From assembly GCA_013001295.1 (NCBI GenBank), contig JABDMW010000006.1, forward strand, positions 1 through 35,130: 35,130 bases of DNA, read 5' to 3'. The notes under the pieces are model-generated. The model searched no databases and was not told where the DNA came from. It saw nothing but the letters and a program-made list of their open reading frames with translations. Shown here in pieces: positions 1 through 8,739 of the stretch (the first letter of the stretch is position 1; each line of letters starts with the position of its first letter). This stretch comes from Hyphomonadaceae bacterium (GTDB lineage: Bacteria; Pseudomonadota; Alphaproteobacteria; Caulobacterales; Maricaulaceae). Both the position numbers and the translations under genes were made by a program.

Positions 1-554
1 CCGTTGACGGGATCGCCGCCGATACCAATAGCTGTTGTCTGGCCCAATCCGACTTGCGACGTCTGATAAACGGCTTCATATGTCAATGTGCCTGAACGCG
101 ACACAACGCCAACCGACCCTTTTTTGAAGATTTTACCCGGCATAATCCCGATTTTGCATTCTTCCGGTGTCAAGATACCCGGGCAATTCGGGCCGATCAG
201 GCGCGATTTAGATCCGCACAGAGCACGTTTAACCGCGACCATATCCCGGACCGGAACGCCCTCGGTAATCGCAACAATCAATTCCATTTCAGCGTCAATC
301 GCTTCAAGGATACTGTCGGCTGCGAATGGCGGAGGCACATAAACAACAGATGCTGTCGCACCAGTAGCAGCCTTAGCCTCGTGAACCGTGTTGAAATTCG
401 GCAGACCTAGATGCTCCATACCACCCTTGCCCGGCGTGACGCCGGCGACCATTTGCGTACCGTATTCCAAGGCTTGTTCCGTATGGAATGTCCCGGTTTT
501 ACCGGTCATGCCCTGCGTGATGATTTTTGTGTTTTTATTGACGAGTACGGACAT
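1..554 (-). CDS. sucD: Succinyl-CoA ligase (ADP-forming) alpha subunit, 3' part cut by window edge
   Basis: The alpha subunit binds CoA and carries the phosphohistidine of succinyl-CoA synthetase, which converts succinyl-CoA to succinate with nucleotide phosphorylation in the TCA cycle. The first 184 codons are present; the usual length is about 290, so the C-terminal part, with the active-site histidine, lies outside the window. The reading starts [19 protein letters not shown], the typical SucD N-terminal CoA-binding Rossmann fold, and continues through GVTPGKGG and IGPNCPGI to GGDPVNG at the edge. The ATG (554-552) lies 4 bp after the sucC stop, so the two are co-transcribed and probably translationally coupled. 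Identity is secure. Confidence 0.96.
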   Translation of the reverse strand, partial: MSVLVNKNTKIITQGMTGKTGTFHTEQALEYGTQMVAGVTPGKGGMEHLGLPNFNTVHEAKAATGATASVVYVPPPFAADSILEAIDAEMELIVAITEGVPVRDMVAVKRALCGSKSRLIGPNCPGILTPEECKIGIMPGKIFKKGSVGVVSRSGTLTYEAVYQTSQVGLGQTTAIGIGGDPVN

Positions 555-558
555 AGTC

Positions 559-1752
559 TTAATTCCTCACTGCTGCGACAATTTTTTGAGCCGCATCATC
601 CAGATCATCAGCAGCAATCGCATTGACATCGCTTTCATTGATGATGGCTTTGCCTTTTTCGACATTGGTCCCCTCAAGGCGCACAACCAAAGGAACTTTT
701 AAACCGACTTCTTTAACGGCATCAACCGCGCCCTGGGCAATGACGTCGCACTTCATAATGCCACCGAAGATATTGATCAAAATACCCTCAACTTTTTCAT
801 CAGACGTCAGGATCTTAAAGGCCGCAACGATATTTTCTTTGGTCGCGCCACCCCCTACATCCAGAAAGTTGGCCGGTTCCGCACCGTATAATTTGATAAT
901 GTCCATCGTCGACATCGCCAAACCAGCGCCATTGACCATACAGCCGATATTGCCATCGAGCGCGACGTATGAAAGGTCAAATTTCTTGGCTTCAGTTTCT
1001 TTCGGATCCTCTTCCGATGTATCCCGCATTTCCTGAACATCAGGCTGACGATACAGCGCGTTACCATCAAAGCTGATCTTGGCGTCCAGGCAGTGCAGAC
1101 GCTGATCTTCAGTGACGATTAATGGATTAATCTCCAGCATCGCCATATCTTTTGCCAGGAAGCCTTCATACAACGTCCGTCCCAGCTTATTGGCCTGCTT
1201 GGCCAGATCGCCGGACAGGTTCAGGGCCCGTGCCAAAGTGCGGCCATGATGCGGCATAAACCCTGTTGCCGGGTCTATATCGAATGTGATGATCTTCTCA
1301 GGCGTATCGTGAGCAACATCTTCGATGTTCACGCCGCCTTCTGTCGAAGCGACAAATGAAACACGGCTTGATCCGCGATCAACCAGCAGTGAAAGATAAA
1401 ACTCTTTGTCGATGTCAGACCCGTCTTCGATGTAGAGACGGTTTACGACTTTACCGTCCGGACCGGTTTGATGAGTGACCAATGTTGATCCGAGCATTTG
1501 CTTGGCGTTCTCAACGACCTCTTCGATAGACCATGCCAGCCGAACGCCGCCTTTATCGCCCGCCTTGTCTTCTTTAAACGTGCCTTTTCCTCGTCCACCT
1601 GCGTGAATTTGGGATTTGACGACCCAGAGTGGCCCGCCGAGTTCCTTAGCAGCTGACTCAGCTTCATCTGCGTTAAATATAGCAACACCTTTGGAGACAG
1701 GCGCGCCAATCGATTTTAGGACAGCCTTGCCCTGATACTCGTGAATATTCAT
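559..1752 (-). CDS. sucC: Succinyl-CoA ligase (ADP-forming) beta subunit
   Basis: This is the nucleotide- and succinate-binding subunit that pairs with SucD in the cytoplasm. The 397 residues match the family length. The N-terminal ATP-grasp domain begins [19 protein letters not shown] and contains GGRGKGT at residues 52-58. The C-terminal flavodoxin-like domain carries [12 protein letters not shown] and [14 protein letters not shown], both characteristic of SucC. The start is the first ATG; the ribosome-binding site is weak (only a GGA-like stretch upstream). The preceding 111 bp contain two hairpins, described separately. In many alphaproteobacteria sucC follows mdh directly, but here three other genes lie between them, so sucCD probably has its own promoter. 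Confidence 0.98.
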   Translation of the reverse strand: MNIHEYQGKAVLKSIGAPVSKGVAIFNADEAESAAKELGGPLWVVKSQIHAGGRGKGTFKEDKAGDKGGVRLAWSIEEVVENAKQMLGSTLVTHQTGPDGKVVNRLYIEDGSDIDKEFYLSLLVDRGSSRVSFVASTEGGVNIEDVAHDTPEKIITFDIDPATGFMPHHGRTLARALNLSGDLAKQANKLGRTLYEGFLAKDMAMLEINPLIVTEDQRLHCLDAKISFDGNALYRQPDVQEMRDTSEEDPKETEAKKFDLSYVALDGNIGCMVNGAGLAMSTMDIIKLYGAEPANFLDVGGGATKENIVAAFKILTSDEKVEGILINIFGGIMKCDVIAQGAVDAVKEVGLKVPLVVRLEGTNVEKGKAIINESDVNAIAADDLDDAAQKIVAAVRN

Positions 1753-1811
1753 GAAAAAGTCCGCTAACCATATTAAAGCAGGGCCGAAATCAGCCCATGA
1801 GAACGGTGTTT

Positions 1812-1845
1812 ATAAGCGGCTGAACCCGCAGGTTCAACAGCTTAT
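1812..1845 (-). repeat. Long imperfect hairpin upstream of sucC
   Basis: The arms are ATAAGC (1812-1817) with GCTTAT (1840-1845), and TGAACC (1821-1826) with GGTTCA (1831-1836). They are separated by a small symmetric internal loop and close on a 4-base loop. No T-run follows on either strand, so it is not an ordinary intrinsic terminator. A smaller hairpin, GGGC (1781-1784) with GCCC (1793-1796), lies closer to sucC. Together they fill the gap between the DUF2306 gene stop and the sucC start and may form a structured leader. Confidence 0.5.
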
Positions 1846-1863
1846 CGACGATGTTTTTATGAT

Positions 1864-2256
1864 TTAGCCGAAAAATACATGCCACATGGTGCGTCCCGGT
1901 AAAAATGAGAGAAATCCGGGGATCAGAAGGGCGCCAAAGAAAAGACCTTTCACCGCTTTTTCGTGTTTTTTGATGTTACCTTTGCGGATGTAGAAGAACA
2001 GCTCTGCGATGGCATAAAAACTGAGTGGAACAAACAGGTGGATCCAACTAAACTGGCCATCATTGAGTTGCCGAATAAACAGAGCACTTATCGCCGTCAA
2101 CAACATGAAAACAACAAAAATTCGTCCGATCATTTTATGGGATCGAGTCCCTTTCTTGCGCACAAACATGGCGATGCCTAAGCCAAGTGCCGTGAATGCT
2201 GCAGCTGTGTGCATTTGAATAGCTGGTGAAGCGTTAAGCAGGACATCTATACTCAT
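1864..2256 (-). CDS. DUF2306-like small integral membrane protein
   Basis: This 130-residue protein has four predicted membrane segments. The pattern is family-like: an early His in SPAIQMHTAAAFTALGLG, then a basic loop RKKGTRSHKMIGR, then further hydrophobic segments, ending in a short tail. It resembles DUF2306/YozB-type proteins of unknown function. The start is ATG at 2256 with a GGAG ribosome-binding site about 8 bases upstream; that site lies in one arm of an inverted repeat. The gene is divergent from the LytTR regulator at 2456, with 199 bp between them, so it may be a target or partner of that regulator. Function is not known. Confidence 0.75.
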   Translation of the reverse strand: MSIDVLLNASPAIQMHTAAAFTALGLGIAMFVRKKGTRSHKMIGRIFVVFMLLTAISALFIRQLNDGQFSWIHLFVPLSFYAIAELFFYIRKGNIKKHEKAVKGLFFGALLIPGFLSFLPGRTMWHVFFG

Positions 2257-2263
2257 AATTCAT

Positions 2264-2282
2264 CTCCAAGTTACATTTGGAG
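2264..2282 (-). promoter_or_regulatory. Inverted repeat covering the ribosome-binding site of the DUF2306 gene
   Basis: CTCCAA (2264-2269) and TTGGAG (2277-2282) form a perfect 6-bp dyad with a 7-base loop. In the minus-strand mRNA the 3' arm is the Shine-Dalgarno sequence (UUGGAG) of the DUF2306 gene, so folding would hide the ribosome-binding site. It could equally be a protein-binding dyad. Confidence 0.35.
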
Positions 2283-2318
2283 CATTGAAAAATATCGACT
2301 TATTTGAAAGCGGGCTTA

Positions 2319-2377
2319 CGTGAATGTGCGGTTCCAATTCGTGAATTGCGCAGGTTTGCACTTCACGCATCGTGAAC
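2319..2377 (+). promoter_or_regulatory. CGTGAA repeat cluster, candidate LytTR operator
   Basis: CGTGAAT occurs at 2319-2325 and again at 2340-2346, exactly 21 bp apart (two helical turns). Similarity continues as CGTGAATGTGCG and CGTGAATTGCG. A third copy, CGTGAAC, is at 2371-2377 and forms an inverted repeat with TTCACG at 2362-2367. LytTR domains typically bind paired direct repeats spaced by about two helical turns. The cluster lies in the divergent gap just upstream of a LytTR gene, so autoregulation is plausible but inferred. Confidence 0.45.
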
Positions 2378-2455
2378 AACGGAGCTCTACCTTGCCTTTG
2401 CGTAGAAAATTGGCAAAGTAGATCAAGATTACGGACAGGAATACTATCGACCCAT

Positions 2456-3181
2456 ATGATCGAGCGGTTAAAAGCCTCAAAAGCACTGATTTTGACATGT
2501 ACTATTGCAGGTACGGTACTTGCAATTCTGGCACCTTATGGAACGGGAGAGTTTTCCGTTCCTTATCGTATCGTATTCTGGGTTGGACTTTGTTTTGCTG
2601 GCGGTTTTGGTGCAGGTTTATCCGATTTGGTCTTACAAAAGTTGGGCCATTCAGTCGGGACCTGGAAACGGGCCTTTTTACAATCCATGGGCGGAACAAT
2701 TATTGTCACAATAATGATGGTGGGTTTGAGCTTGATGCTCTCAGGTCCTGTAAGTCTAAAACAAGTATTGACGATTATTTTTTATGTCTGGGTTATTTCA
2801 ATTTCAATATCGGTGATTGGAGCCCTAACGGATCGCAAACAGTTTGAACAAGGTGACACCGACACACGATCCTTATTGTTCGATCGACTTCCTATGCATC
2901 TCAAATCAGCTGACATATATGCTTTGGCCGCGGAAGATCATTATGTGCGGGTTATAACGTCTAATGGCGAAGAGCTTGTTCTGATGCGGTTGTCTGATGC
3001 CATCAAGGAGGCCTCCCCGCTGGATGGCTTGTCCCCTCACCGCTCCTGGTGGGTGGCGGAAGCTGGCGTTGAAAAACTACTAAAGGCAAAAGGTAAAACG
3101 GATATTTTACTTAAGTCCGGTCAAAAAGTACCAGTCAGCCGCAACGGGGCCAAAAACGTCAAAGAGGCTGGTTGGCGCTAA
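2456..3181 (+). CDS. Membrane-tethered LytTR-type transcription regulator
   Basis: This 241-residue protein has four hydrophobic segments in its first half (about residues 10-30, 40-58, 74-95 and 100-122). A C-terminal LytTR DNA-binding domain follows, with LPMHLKSADIYALAAEDHYV, a VLMRLSDAIKEA stretch, HRSWWVAEAGVEKL and VPVSRNGAKNVKEAGW. The last of these is the usual end of the domain. I chose ATG at 2456. A GTG at 2372 in the same frame would add 28 poorly hydrophobic residues and would run through the CGTGAA repeat cluster. There is no receiver domain, so any signal would be sensed by the membrane part. The stop codon overlaps the stop of the convergent GNAT gene. The target genes are unknown. 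Confidence 0.85.
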   Translation: MIERLKASKALILTCTIAGTVLAILAPYGTGEFSVPYRIVFWVGLCFAGGFGAGLSDLVLQKLGHSVGTWKRAFLQSMGGTIIVTIMMVGLSLMLSGPVSLKQVLTIIFYVWVISISISVIGALTDRKQFEQGDTDTRSLLFDRLPMHLKSADIYALAAEDHYVRVITSNGEELVLMRLSDAIKEASPLDGLSPHRSWWVAEAGVEKLLKAKGKTDILLKSGQKVPVSRNGAKNVKEAGWR

Positions 3182-3696
3182 GGCCGATCTTGGCCGTACA
3201 CCAGCAGTTCACCGTCATAAATATCGCCGACACTTTGGATCGTGCGGAGATATTTTGATCCGATCCGTTCAGCGACTTTTATACTCCCAATGTTTTCGGC
3301 GTCGATACAATGGATGACATTGTCCCAACCCAGATCATCGAACACGAAATCCAAGCAAGCCTGAGCGGCCTCAACCGCGTAGCCTCTACCTGTCGCGGAT
3401 TTCGTTAAGCCCCATCCGATTTCGGGCGCTTCCCACATTTCTGGAAACCAGGGACCTACCCGCCCGACAAATTGATTTGTTTCTTTTTCAATCACAGCAA
3501 ACATGGAATACCCTCTTATCATCGCATGCCCGATCATCATCGCCATTGATCGCCAGGATTGACCACGATTAAGCGCCGAACCGCCGATAAACCTCATGGT
3601 CTCGGGGTCGCTTGTCATTTTATACCAGTCTTCAAAATCCTTATTTCCGTCCAATGGACGTAAGATTAGTCGTTCGGTTTCAAGTCTATCTCTCAT
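3178..3696 (-). CDS. GNAT N-acetyltransferase (RimJ/RimL-like)
   Basis: The 172 residues begin MRDRLETERLILRPL, the classic opening of the Acetyltransf_3 group. The acetyl-CoA-binding region is W-G-L-T-K-S-ATGRGYAVEAAQACLDF, followed by VIHCIDAENIGSIKVAERIG, where the small 'N..S..VAER.G' motif is typical. ATG at 3696 has an AGGG ribosome-binding site; a TTG at 3711 in the same frame is less likely. Members acetylate ribosomal protein N-termini or small molecules, and the substrate here cannot be read from sequence. It lies just downstream of the mdh terminator, in the same direction as mdh. Confidence 0.85.
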   Translation of the reverse strand: MRDRLETERLILRPLDGNKDFEDWYKMTSDPETMRFIGGSALNRGQSWRSMAMMIGHAMIRGYSMFAVIEKETNQFVGRVGPWFPEMWEAPEIGWGLTKSATGRGYAVEAAQACLDFVFDDLGWDNVIHCIDAENIGSIKVAERIGSKYLRTIQSVGDIYDGELLVYGQDRP

Positions 3697-3708
3697 GGTG
3701 CACCCTGA

Positions 3709-3734
3709 CAAAAAAGGCGGGCCAAAGCCCGCCT
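3709..3734 (-). terminator. Intrinsic terminator of mdh
   Basis: An 8-bp stem, AGGCGGGC (3715-3722) with GCCCGCCT (3727-3734), and a 4-base loop are followed on the minus strand by a run of six T. It lies 25 bp after the mdh stop codon. Confidence 0.85.
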
Positions 3735-3758
3735 GATCTTATAATCAATTTGAACCTT

Positions 3759-4745
<987 letters not shown>

Positions 4746-4824
4746 TTAAATTTGCCCCGTCTTTACGCCCCTATTCAACAAGACGCAATGACAACACGGG
4801 GATATTCTCTTTTTTATCGTATTA

Positions 4825-4850
4825 AAAAGGCCGCATTTCTGCGGCCTTTT
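4825..4850 (-). terminator. Intrinsic terminator of the MscS-like channel gene
   Basis: AAAAGGCCGC (4825-4834) pairs with GCGGCCTTTT (4841-4850) around a 6-base loop. It lies 21 bp downstream of the channel stop codon, with a T-run on the minus strand. Confidence 0.85.
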
Positions 4851-4870
4851 CCTTGATCTAAAGTAAGATC

Positions 4871-6115
4871 TTACTTTTTAGCGCGGGACTTCGGCTTATT
4901 CGGGAACCATGTACCCAATTTCCCTTTTGCCCAATCGCGGCCACCAAGGCCGAATGCGATCGCGCCACCAACACCGGCAGCGAATGCGACAGCCCCTAAG
5001 CTATATTCAAAAGCTGTGTTGACGATATCTTGACCGATACCCATTTGGCTCAAACCCATAAAGGTCACCAGAACGACAGTTACATATTTAATGATACGGC
5101 CTGCAAGTTCGCCAGATGTTTGTGTCACCAGACGTGAGACAAAGTTTGCGATAAACAAACCAGCACCAATGATGATGGCGCCTAATGTGATGCTACCGCC
5201 GAAGCTCAATAGTGTTTCAAACACTTCTGAGAGCTGCGGAATTTGCAGCGCATTAAATGCAGCCGTCAAGCCGAGCAGAGCAATACCAACGAAAGCAACC
5301 AAACCAACAATTTTAGATGGCTTCGTACCCGCGCTGCTTTCACCGTCAAGTCCACCGATTGCATTCAATGAGTTGTCGAACCCGAGAGATGGCAGAGTAT
5401 TTTCTGCCAATCCCTTCGCCCAACGACCGATATAGATAGAGATCGCTAGGATTGCGGTCGCGGCCAAAATCTTTGGAATATAATCCAAGATCATGTCGAG
5501 CATACCCGAAACTGGACCTGAAATCGCATCAATTTGCAACGTGTCTGCTGCGGCTGCACCGAAGAACAAAATGATTATTGCACCGATCAAGCCACCAACC
5601 GCTTTGGCAATACCGTTCGATGGCGTTGATGATTCGATATCACCTGCGCTGATTTTATTCACCAAGTTATCAACTTGAGCTGCTTCCAGTGTGCTTTGCG
5701 TGGCTTCTTTACCAACTTTTGCAACAATAAATCCGATCGCCAGCAAAAGTGCAGTACCGATCAGATTTGGGAGGTAAGAGAATACGCTTGAAAGCATGCC
5801 ATTGAGAGGCTCCAACGGACCACCTTCACCTGACAATTGCTCAAACCCGCTCAGTGCCATCAAGATGAACACCAACCAGAGCACCCAGAATACGGCTTTA
5901 GACAGTGACTTACCAATATTGCCGCCGGTTGTTTGTGCCTTGCGGCCAATACCTGTGCGATTAATTGCGCCGGCAACGATGCTGGCAGCGATTTTAGAAA
6001 TAAAATAGCCAACAATAATTGTTGCTATCGCCATGACCGGGTCGACCAGCCATGCAGGCATGAAACCGCTGAGGAAACCCTCAATCGATTGCATTGCTTC
6101 TTCAGTTTTTTCCAT
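4871..6115 (-). CDS. TM-helix repeat, MscS-like mechanosensitive channel family protein
   Basis: This 414-residue, very hydrophobic inner-membrane protein has a repeated architecture: blocks resembling the conserved TM-helix domain occur about four times. Examples are PVMAIATIIVGYFISKIAA, LAIGFIVAKVGKEA, ILAISIYIGRWAKGL and IIGAGLFIANFVSRL. The last part, YSLGAVAFAAGVGGAIAFGLGGRDWA, resembles an MscS pore helix. The protein then ends in a short basic tail, so the large MscS cytoplasmic beta domain is missing. I chose ATG at 6115 because TTGGAGG precedes it and the protein then starts MEKTEEAMQ; the upstream in-frame start would add 19 unconvincing residues. Osmotic-stress protection is inferred. 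Confidence 0.82.
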   Translation of the reverse strand: MEKTEEAMQSIEGFLSGFMPAWLVDPVMAIATIIVGYFISKIAASIVAGAINRTGIGRKAQTTGGNIGKSLSKAVFWVLWLVFILMALSGFEQLSGEGGPLEPLNGMLSSVFSYLPNLIGTALLLAIGFIVAKVGKEATQSTLEAAQVDNLVNKISAGDIESSTPSNGIAKAVGGLIGAIIILFFGAAAADTLQIDAISGPVSGMLDMILDYIPKILAATAILAISIYIGRWAKGLAENTLPSLGFDNSLNAIGGLDGESSAGTKPSKIVGLVAFVGIALLGLTAAFNALQIPQLSEVFETLLSFGGSITLGAIIIGAGLFIANFVSRLVTQTSGELAGRIIKYVTVVLVTFMGLSQMGIGQDIVNTAFEYSLGAVAFAAGVGGAIAFGLGGRDWAKGKLGTWFPNKPKSRAKK

Positions 6116-6487
6116 TTTAGAAACCTCCAATAATTCTAATGGCTTCCAAAGAAGCCCCCTACGCGCACACAAAGCCTGCGCCCTACATTAACAGATAGTA
6201 ACCTTAACATGAACAAGACCTAAATGAAAGAAAACCAAGAACAATGAGCGCTTAATTCGCCTATTTGGTTATTTTTTTGTCGCTTTTTGCGGTTTGTATG
6301 CCACAAATGCGACCAGAATGAATAAGATTAAGAACCCAATCCTGTTTTTTGCCCTCGCTGTAAGCGCCTTTGCGATTCTCGCACTCGCATCTTACTTACT
6401 TTCAAGTGCAGGAGTTTGACAGAACAAGTACATTGAAAATCATCAGCTTTTTCTTTGCAAGTCAAAATCAGGACGATATGAACAGGC
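6116..6487. other. 372-bp gap between channel gene and zapE
   Basis: No conserved gene is evident. On the minus side a small hairpin, GGCTTC (6141-6146) with GAAGCC (6151-6156), lies in the channel gene leader. A 33-codon hydrophobic open frame (6318-6419) is listed separately. AACCAA and TTGGTT arms near 6233-6270, followed by a T-run, give a weak terminator-like shape on the plus strand with no obvious upstream gene. Confidence 0.5.
6318..6419 (+). CDS. Possible small single-span membrane protein (33 aa)
   Basis: The open frame starts MNKIKNPILFFALAVSAFAI and ends LLSSAGV. It has a short basic N-terminus and one hydrophobic span of about 22 residues, the typical layout of a small inner-membrane protein. 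No good ribosome-binding site precedes the ATG, which weakens the case. It lies 68 bp before zapE on the same strand. Conservation is unknown. Confidence 0.3.
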   Translation: MNKIKNPILFFALAVSAFAILALASYLLSSAGV

Positions 6488-7630
6488 ATGGGTAAAGCTG
6501 GGTCAGTTTCAGAATTTTTGCAAACGCAAATCAAGTCGGGGCAATTACGCGAAGACGCGGTTCAGCTGCGCGCCGCTGGTGCGCTGGATAATTTATCGCA
6601 GCGCTTAGACGGCTATGCACCTAAACGGTCTTTGTTTGGAAAATTTGATGAGGCGCCAAAAGGTTTGTATTTGTGGGGAGGTGTCGGCCGCGGTAAATCC
6701 ATGTTGATGGATGTCTTTTTCGATCACTTAACATCAAAGAAAAAATCACGGGTTCATTTTCATGAATTCATGCAAGACGTTCACCGTCGCATTGGCGAGT
6801 GGCGAAAGTTGGACGACAAGCAAAAACGGAGCAAACCTTATTATGTACGCGGCGTGGGCGACGATCCCATAGCTCCGACAGCGAAGGCGATCGCCTACAA
6901 AGCCCATATACTATGTTTTGATGAATTCCACGTCACGGATATCGCCGACGCGATGATCCTGAGTCGATTATTCACAGCGCTCATTGAACGCGGGGTCGTG
7001 GTGGTGGCGACATCGAACCGCAAACCGGATGCGCTTTATAAAGATGGTCTCAATAGACAACTGTTTCTACCTTTCATCGATCTGTTGAAACAAAAACTGG
7101 AAATATTCGATTTTGATGGGGATGTGGATCATCGCTTACGTAAACTGCAGCGGGCACCTGTTTATATCACGCCTCTTGATGAATCGGCGGACGAAGGCAT
7201 TGAAGCAATATGGAACCGGTTGACACGTCCCGTTAGGCCAAAAGAAACGGTTTTAACCATTCAGGGACGCGAATTGAATATCCTGGCCGCCGGCGGGACA
7301 GCCCGAGCCAGTTTTGACGCGTTGTGCGGGGCGGCATTAGGCGCGGCTGACTATCTTGCGCTCGCCAATCACTTCAGTGCGTTGGTCCTGGAGAATGTTC
7401 CCCAATTGGACGCAGAGAATAGAAATGAAGCCAAACGGTTCGTCACACTAATCGACGCGCTTTATGAAACGCGGACAAAACTCGTTATTTCCGCAGCTGT
7501 CTCACCAGATCAGCTTTATAAGGATGGTGACGGTGCATTCGAATTTGAACGTACAGCGTCGCGATTGATTGAAATGCAAAGTGCCGAATATCTGGGTGCG
7601 GGGCACAGCCTTTCAAATCCGCCAACGTAA
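6488..7630 (+). CDS. zapE: Cell division ATPase ZapE (AFG1-like)
   Basis: ZapE is an AAA-type ATPase of the AFG1/LACE1 family that acts at the division site, where it is known in E. coli to affect Z-ring constriction. The 380 residues match the family. The Walker A motif GGVGRGKS is at residues 64-71, and Walker B ILCFDEFHVTD is at about 141-151. Further family hallmarks are HFHEFMQDVH, VVATSNRKPDALYKDGLNR and the late VISAAVSPDQLYKDG. ATG at 6488 is preceded by a weak CAGG. In many alphaproteobacteria zapE precedes mdh on the same strand; here it points the opposite way. Confidence 0.95.
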   Translation: MGKAGSVSEFLQTQIKSGQLREDAVQLRAAGALDNLSQRLDGYAPKRSLFGKFDEAPKGLYLWGGVGRGKSMLMDVFFDHLTSKKKSRVHFHEFMQDVHRRIGEWRKLDDKQKRSKPYYVRGVGDDPIAPTAKAIAYKAHILCFDEFHVTDIADAMILSRLFTALIERGVVVVATSNRKPDALYKDGLNRQLFLPFIDLLKQKLEIFDFDGDVDHRLRKLQRAPVYITPLDESADEGIEAIWNRLTRPVRPKETVLTIQGRELNILAAGGTARASFDALCGAALGAADYLALANHFSALVLENVPQLDAENRNEAKRFVTLIDALYETRTKLVISAAVSPDQLYKDGDGAFEFERTASRLIEMQSAEYLGAGHSLSNPPT

Positions 7631-7675
7631 TATGGGTTTTAGGAAATCTAAATTTGTTTGCGATAGAAAACGGCG

Positions 7676-8104
7676 ATGGACGTTTCGCGAAATACCATGA
7701 TTGACACAGTCAAAAACCTATTTGAAAAATACAATCTATGGCAAGTCGTGCGCTATGGCTGCGTTGGCGTTTTCGTCGCCAGCGCCCATGCCCTCACAGC
7801 GTTTACCGCTTATCATTATCTCGGTATCGATCCGACCTTAAGTAATTTTGCCGGGTTTCTTGTTGGCGCTGTTCTTTCTTATCTGGGATCTTATTATTTC
7901 ACATTCCGATTGAGCGAGGGGCACAAACGTTCACTGCCCCGGTTTGCATTAGTTTGGATTATCGGTATCGCGATCAATGTCGGCCTATTCAAAGTCCTAC
8001 TCACCCAGTTTGACGTCCCCTTTATGATCAACGTATTTGTCGCAATTGTATTGACGCCAATCGCGCAATTCCTGATGTTGAAATTTTGGGCGTTTAAACA
8101 CTAG
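7676..8104 (+). CDS. GtrA-like family membrane protein
   Basis: This 142-residue protein has four membrane segments. The GtrA-family opening is VVRYGCVGVFVASAHALTAF, followed by N-F-A-G-F-L-V-GAVLSYLGSYYFTFR, and it ends FWAFKH. Characterised relatives flip or help move lipid-linked glucose or other sugars across the inner membrane during polysaccharide modification. It lies 45 bp after zapE in the same direction. Starts at 7676 and 7697 (MIDTVKN) are both possible, and neither has a clear ribosome-binding site. The specific substrate is unknown. Confidence 0.85.
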   Translation: MDVSRNTMIDTVKNLFEKYNLWQVVRYGCVGVFVASAHALTAFTAYHYLGIDPTLSNFAGFLVGAVLSYLGSYYFTFRLSEGHKRSLPRFALVWIIGIAINVGLFKVLLTQFDVPFMINVFVAIVLTPIAQFLMLKFWAFKH

Positions 8105-8106
8105 GA

Positions 8107-8682
8107 CTATTTCTTGCGCGTATAGCGGATGACCCAAAGATCTTTCCATTCGGCTTCGTCAGCACCGTGACCTTGCCAATGCCAAGTCAAACTGTCTGCA
8201 GTAATGTCCTTCCAGATCATGCGGCGGAACGGTCCTTTGTCACCAAGACGGGTCATATCCAGTTTGAACGTCCCATCATCCTGAACCCCACCGTAAAGCG
8301 CGAAATACCCGCCCTGATCATCGACCCAGGTCTGGCGCCACATGCCAGCCGGCTGGTGGTAAGTTGAAACACTCATGCCTTTAAAATTCTGGGTCGGCGC
8401 CCCGTCAAAATTTTCGGTGATCACGCAATCTCCGAATGGTGTTTTTGTGATGATATTGGTTCCGGACCCGGTTTTGCCGTCCGGTAAATCCCATTCTAAA
8501 CTCCACTCCCCGACCCAAAAATCAAGCTGGCGAAATTCTTCGCCCTGACAACTCGTTTGCACCGCAGTCGCTTCGACGGGTTTAGCGTCCGGTTTATCAG
8601 TGTTTTGGTCCACTCCTCCTGTTTGTCCACATGCAGCAGTACCTAAGGAAACCGTCGCTAGTATTATGATTTTCCTGACCAT
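8107..8682 (-). CDS. DUF1579-like exported protein, probable lipoprotein
   Basis: The 191 residues start MVRKIIILATVSLGTAACGQ. This is a signal peptide ending in a cysteine context (TAAC) that is only a weak lipobox. An acidic, Pro/Thr linker follows, then a globular domain with QLDFWVGEWSLEWDLPDG, GDCVITENFDG, MWRQTWVDDQGGYFALYGG and a C-terminal WVIRYTRK. The early F-W-V-G-E-W motif is typical of DUF1579-like proteins with a lipocalin-like beta fold. I chose ATG at 8682: GGGAGG lies 7 bases upstream, whereas the ATG at 8688 would be only one base from it. The biochemical role is unknown. Confidence 0.7.
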   Translation of the reverse strand: MVRKIIILATVSLGTAACGQTGGVDQNTDKPDAKPVEATAVQTSCQGEEFRQLDFWVGEWSLEWDLPDGKTGSGTNIITKTPFGDCVITENFDGAPTQNFKGMSVSTYHQPAGMWRQTWVDDQGGYFALYGGVQDDGTFKLDMTRLGDKGPFRRMIWKDITADSLTWHWQGHGADEAEWKDLWVIRYTRKK

Positions 8683-8739
8683 TTTCATTCCTCCCAAGTT
8701 TAGCTTTACACCACGCACGGATTTTCTCAAAATCGAGTT

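Noticed and set aside
2372-2455. GTG start giving a longer LytTR protein
   Set aside because: The extra 28 residues are not membrane-like and would overlap the CGTGAA repeats; ATG at 2456 places the first membrane span properly.
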